Source of the DNA: Pseudomonadota bacterium
GTDB lineage: Bacteria > Desulfobacterota > Desulfobacteria > Desulfobacterales > ETH-SRB1
Reading direction: 5' to 3'
Length of the DNA stretch: 6,382 bases
Assembly (NCBI GenBank): GCA_018897415.1
Contig: JAHIKR010000242.1
Span: 1 to 6,382 of the forward strand
The notes beneath the pieces are model-generated. The model did no database searches and was not told the DNA's origin. It worked only from the letters and a program-made list of their open reading frames with translations. Both the position numbers and the translations under genes were made by a program. Position 1 is the stretch's first letter, and every line of letters starts with the position of its first letter. Positions 4,692 to 6,382 of the stretch are shown one piece after another.

Positions 4692-5534
4692 TTAATGGTG
4701 AATAGTTAATGCCTTTCTGTTTAACTTAGCGCTTATGGGGTCAGCCGACTCAAAATTAATTTTCATAAGATCTTCAGCAAGTATAAGTTGATTACTATAA
4801 GTCTTACGACATTCTTTTTCAATATCTACTTCATCGCATTCAGGATAAAAATGTGTAAGTAATAATTTTCGAACATTTGCCATTGTTGCTATTTTACCTG
4901 CAAGAGACGGTGTTAAATGGCCTTTCACCTTTAATTCATCCGGAAGAGCTGATTCACAGATCAACAAATCAGCTTCTTTTGCCAAAGCAACAAGGTTATT
5001 ACTGAAATCTGTATCACCTGAATATACAACCGATATCCCGTTCCGGCTCGTAACCCTGTATGCCAGACTCTCATCGCTATGTTCAACTGGAATTGATTCA
5101 ATAGTAAAATCATCAAACTTAATAATATCATAATTTTTATTATCAAGTTCAATAATATTCATCAAACCCGGCTCAAGTTCAACCCAGTTGCCATATACCA
5201 TTTTCAGCCTGTTATAAAACTCTGAAAAACCCCTGCCAGCTACAAATGTGATAGGTTCTTGCCTTTGTTCTTTATCAGGATATTTAGTGGCAAATAAAAA
5301 TGTGACCAATTCCCCAGTATGATCTGGATGGAAATGGCTGAAAAAAACAAATGAAATATCAAAAATTTTAGTATCAACTTCAAGAAGCCTCCTCATTGTG
5401 CCAGGGCCTAAATCAAAAACAAGCTTTTTCCCGCCTGTTTCAATTAATGCAGAACACGAGCTCCTTCTGAGCGATGGGACACATGTTCCTGAGCCGAGTA
5501 TAGTCACAGAGAGTTCAGGATTTTTGGCAGCCAT
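4692..5534 (-). CDS. RNase Z-like metallo-beta-lactamase-fold hydrolase
   Basis: This is probably a zinc-dependent phosphodiesterase related to the tRNA 3'-processing enzyme RNase Z (COG1234-like), although the substrate cannot be fixed from sequence. The 280-aa protein begins with the LTILGSGT-like strand VTILGSGTCVPS (10-21). Metal ligands are visible as SHFHPDH (66-72: His67, His69, Asp71, His72), His152 in VEHSD, Asp174 in SGDTD (172-176), and His228 in LTHFYPE. GHLTP (205-209) supplies the His206 typical of RNase Z relatives. The long flexible arm of canonical RNase Z was not recognised, and the protein is slightly short. ATG 5534 overlaps the upstream DHH gene's stop (TAATG), with GGTGA six bases ahead, so translational coupling is likely. 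The last residues (LTIHH) run into an AT-rich repeat. Alternatives are a general MBL hydrolase or a cyclic-nucleotide phosphodiesterase. Confidence 0.85.
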   Translation of the reverse strand: MAAKNPELSVTILGSGTCVPSLRRSSCSALIETGGKKLVFDLGPGTMRRLLEVDTKIFDISFVFFSHFHPDHTGELVTFLFATKYPDKEQRQEPITFVAGRGFSEFYNRLKMVYGNWVELEPGLMNIIELDNKNYDIIKFDDFTIESIPVEHSDESLAYRVTSRNGISVVYSGDTDFSNNLVALAKEADLLICESALPDELKVKGHLTPSLAGKIATMANVRKLLLTHFYPECDEVDIEKECRKTYSNQLILAEDLMKINFESADPISAKLNRKALTIHH

Positions 5535-6382
5535 TATCTTTCACCAGATCTCTTGTTTATCTGGTTTACAATCCAGGTTAAAAGTTTATCATCATCCTTA
5601 TAGTCAACCAGGTCCTTTATATCAGCAACTGAAATTTCAGAACGAGCTATACTCTTATGGCCTCCTGCAGATCCGACACGACCAAAACTCAGCCTTGCCA
5701 CATTACCGGCATTCCTGCGAAGACCGTCATTTCTAAGAATAATAATCAGCTTCTTTGCATAAATACCGGAGACAATACTCCAGTTTATCGAATCTATTCT
5801 CATGAAAAAATCCGCTATAAGTACGCATATATCCGGGTTCACCACAGAACCGAGATGAGCATATATTTTGTTTTTTCGCCTGCGCATGCTTTGAATGGCG
5901 TTTCCGAAATATTTCAAAAATTCGAGTTTAAGGTCTGCCTGCTCAATCCTCCGGGCCAGGTGAATATTGATATGGCGGAAAAGAAATTGAAATGCCCGGA
6001 TATCTTCAATTAAAGTCTGCCTTTCAAAATCGCTTGTATCTGTCTTAATTGCATAAAACAGACCTGTTGCCAGTTTAGCAGTTGGTCTAATTCTGGCTGC
6101 TCTTAAATATTCGGTCATTATGGTAGCTGTAGCTCCATATTTTGGCCGGATATCAATAAAAGATCCTTTCACATCTGTCTCAGGATGATGATCTATAACG
6201 ACATCAAAGTTAAACCTGCTAAATACTTCATGATGATCCGGCTGTGAATCGACCATTATAAAACGATTAAAGCTTTCCTCATCTATTTCATCAATATGAA
6301 CCAGGCTGACATCCAAAAGCCTGATCATTGCCAGATTATCAGGACGTTTAATTATATTGATATTGGATATAGTTATATTTGC
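5534..6382 (-). CDS. DHH-family phosphoesterase (NrnA/RecJ-like), 5' end outside the window
   Basis: DHH/DHHA1 proteins are manganese-dependent phosphoesterases acting on nanoRNA, pAp, cyclic dinucleotides or single-stranded DNA; which applies here is not decidable. An ATG lies at 6328, but the frame stays open for 18 more codons to the window edge, reading NIIKRPDNLAMIRLLD. That resembles the segment preceding motif II in this family, so the gene very likely begins beyond 6382. In the 282 visible residues, Asp45 lies in MVDSQ, the DHH signature is VIDHHP (62-67), a fourth metal-site Asp115 lies in KTDTSDF, and the DHHA1-domain glycine-rich motif AGGHKS (239-244) lies near the C-terminus. The motif I aspartates must be in the missing part, as could extra N-terminal domains. 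The stop overlaps the next gene's start by one base, so the two products are probably made together. Confidence 0.85.
   Translation of the reverse strand, partial: ANITISNINIIKRPDNLAMIRLLDVSLVHIDEIDEESFNRFIMVDSQPDHHEVFSRFNFDVVIDHHPETDVKGSFIDIRPKYGATATIMTEYLRAARIRPTAKLATGLFYAIKTDTSDFERQTLIEDIRAFQFLFRHINIHLARRIEQADLKLEFLKYFGNAIQSMRRRKNKIYAHLGSVVNPDICVLIADFFMRIDSINWSIVSGIYAKKLIIILRNDGLRRNAGNVARLSFGRVGSAGGHKSIARSEISVADIKDLVDYKDDDKLLTWIVNQINKRSGER

Noticed and set aside
5398..6013. Plus-strand open frames opposite the DHH and RNase Z-like genes
   Set aside because: They lie antisense to well-supported genes with conserved motifs and show no family resemblance.

Overview
The window holds six protein genes, all on the minus strand and therefore read from high to low coordinates, plus repeat-filled gaps. 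In transcription order they are: a DHH-family phosphoesterase cut off by the right edge; a small RNase Z-like metallo-beta-lactamase-fold hydrolase overlapping it by one base; a precorrin-2 dehydrogenase (Met8/CysG-N type); a CcsA-type haem-handling membrane protein; glutamyl-tRNA reductase (hemA); and malonyl-CoA:ACP transacylase (fabD). No tRNA, rRNA or CRISPR array was seen.

The moderate-to-low GC content, the siroheme-route dehydrogenase beside ccsA and hemA, and the style of the intergenic repeats suggest a Desulfobacterota-like (sulfate-reducer type) bacterium, perhaps a metagenomic one. This is inference from context, not a taxonomic assignment.

The middle three genes form a tetrapyrrole/cytochrome c group. 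HemA makes the precursor of 5-aminolaevulinate. The dehydrogenase converts precorrin-2 to sirohydrochlorin, which leads to siroheme and, in organisms with the siroheme-dependent haem pathway, to haem. CcsA delivers haem across the membrane to apocytochromes c. fabD (fatty acid synthesis) follows hemA closely and probably shares its transcript. Its start is most likely a TTG at 1193 behind a strong GGAGG, not the GTG at 1208.

The gaps are the unusual part. Three successive ones (2504-2759, 3582-3682, 4349-4691) carry members of one repeat family with ends like GTAAGCGTTCAC; two of these are inverted-repeat elements. The gap 4349-4691 also holds a deleted four-helix-bundle (S23/IVP-type) gene remnant. 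Next to it is a 154-bp MITE-like element with matching terminal inverted repeats, an exact 8-bp flanking duplication, and two internal ATTCCC-N8-GGGAAT palindromes that fit the neisserial dRS3 pattern. No complete new multi-gene system is visible. The most noteworthy items are the nested repeat and pseudogene architecture and the coupled DHH/metallo-hydrolase pair.
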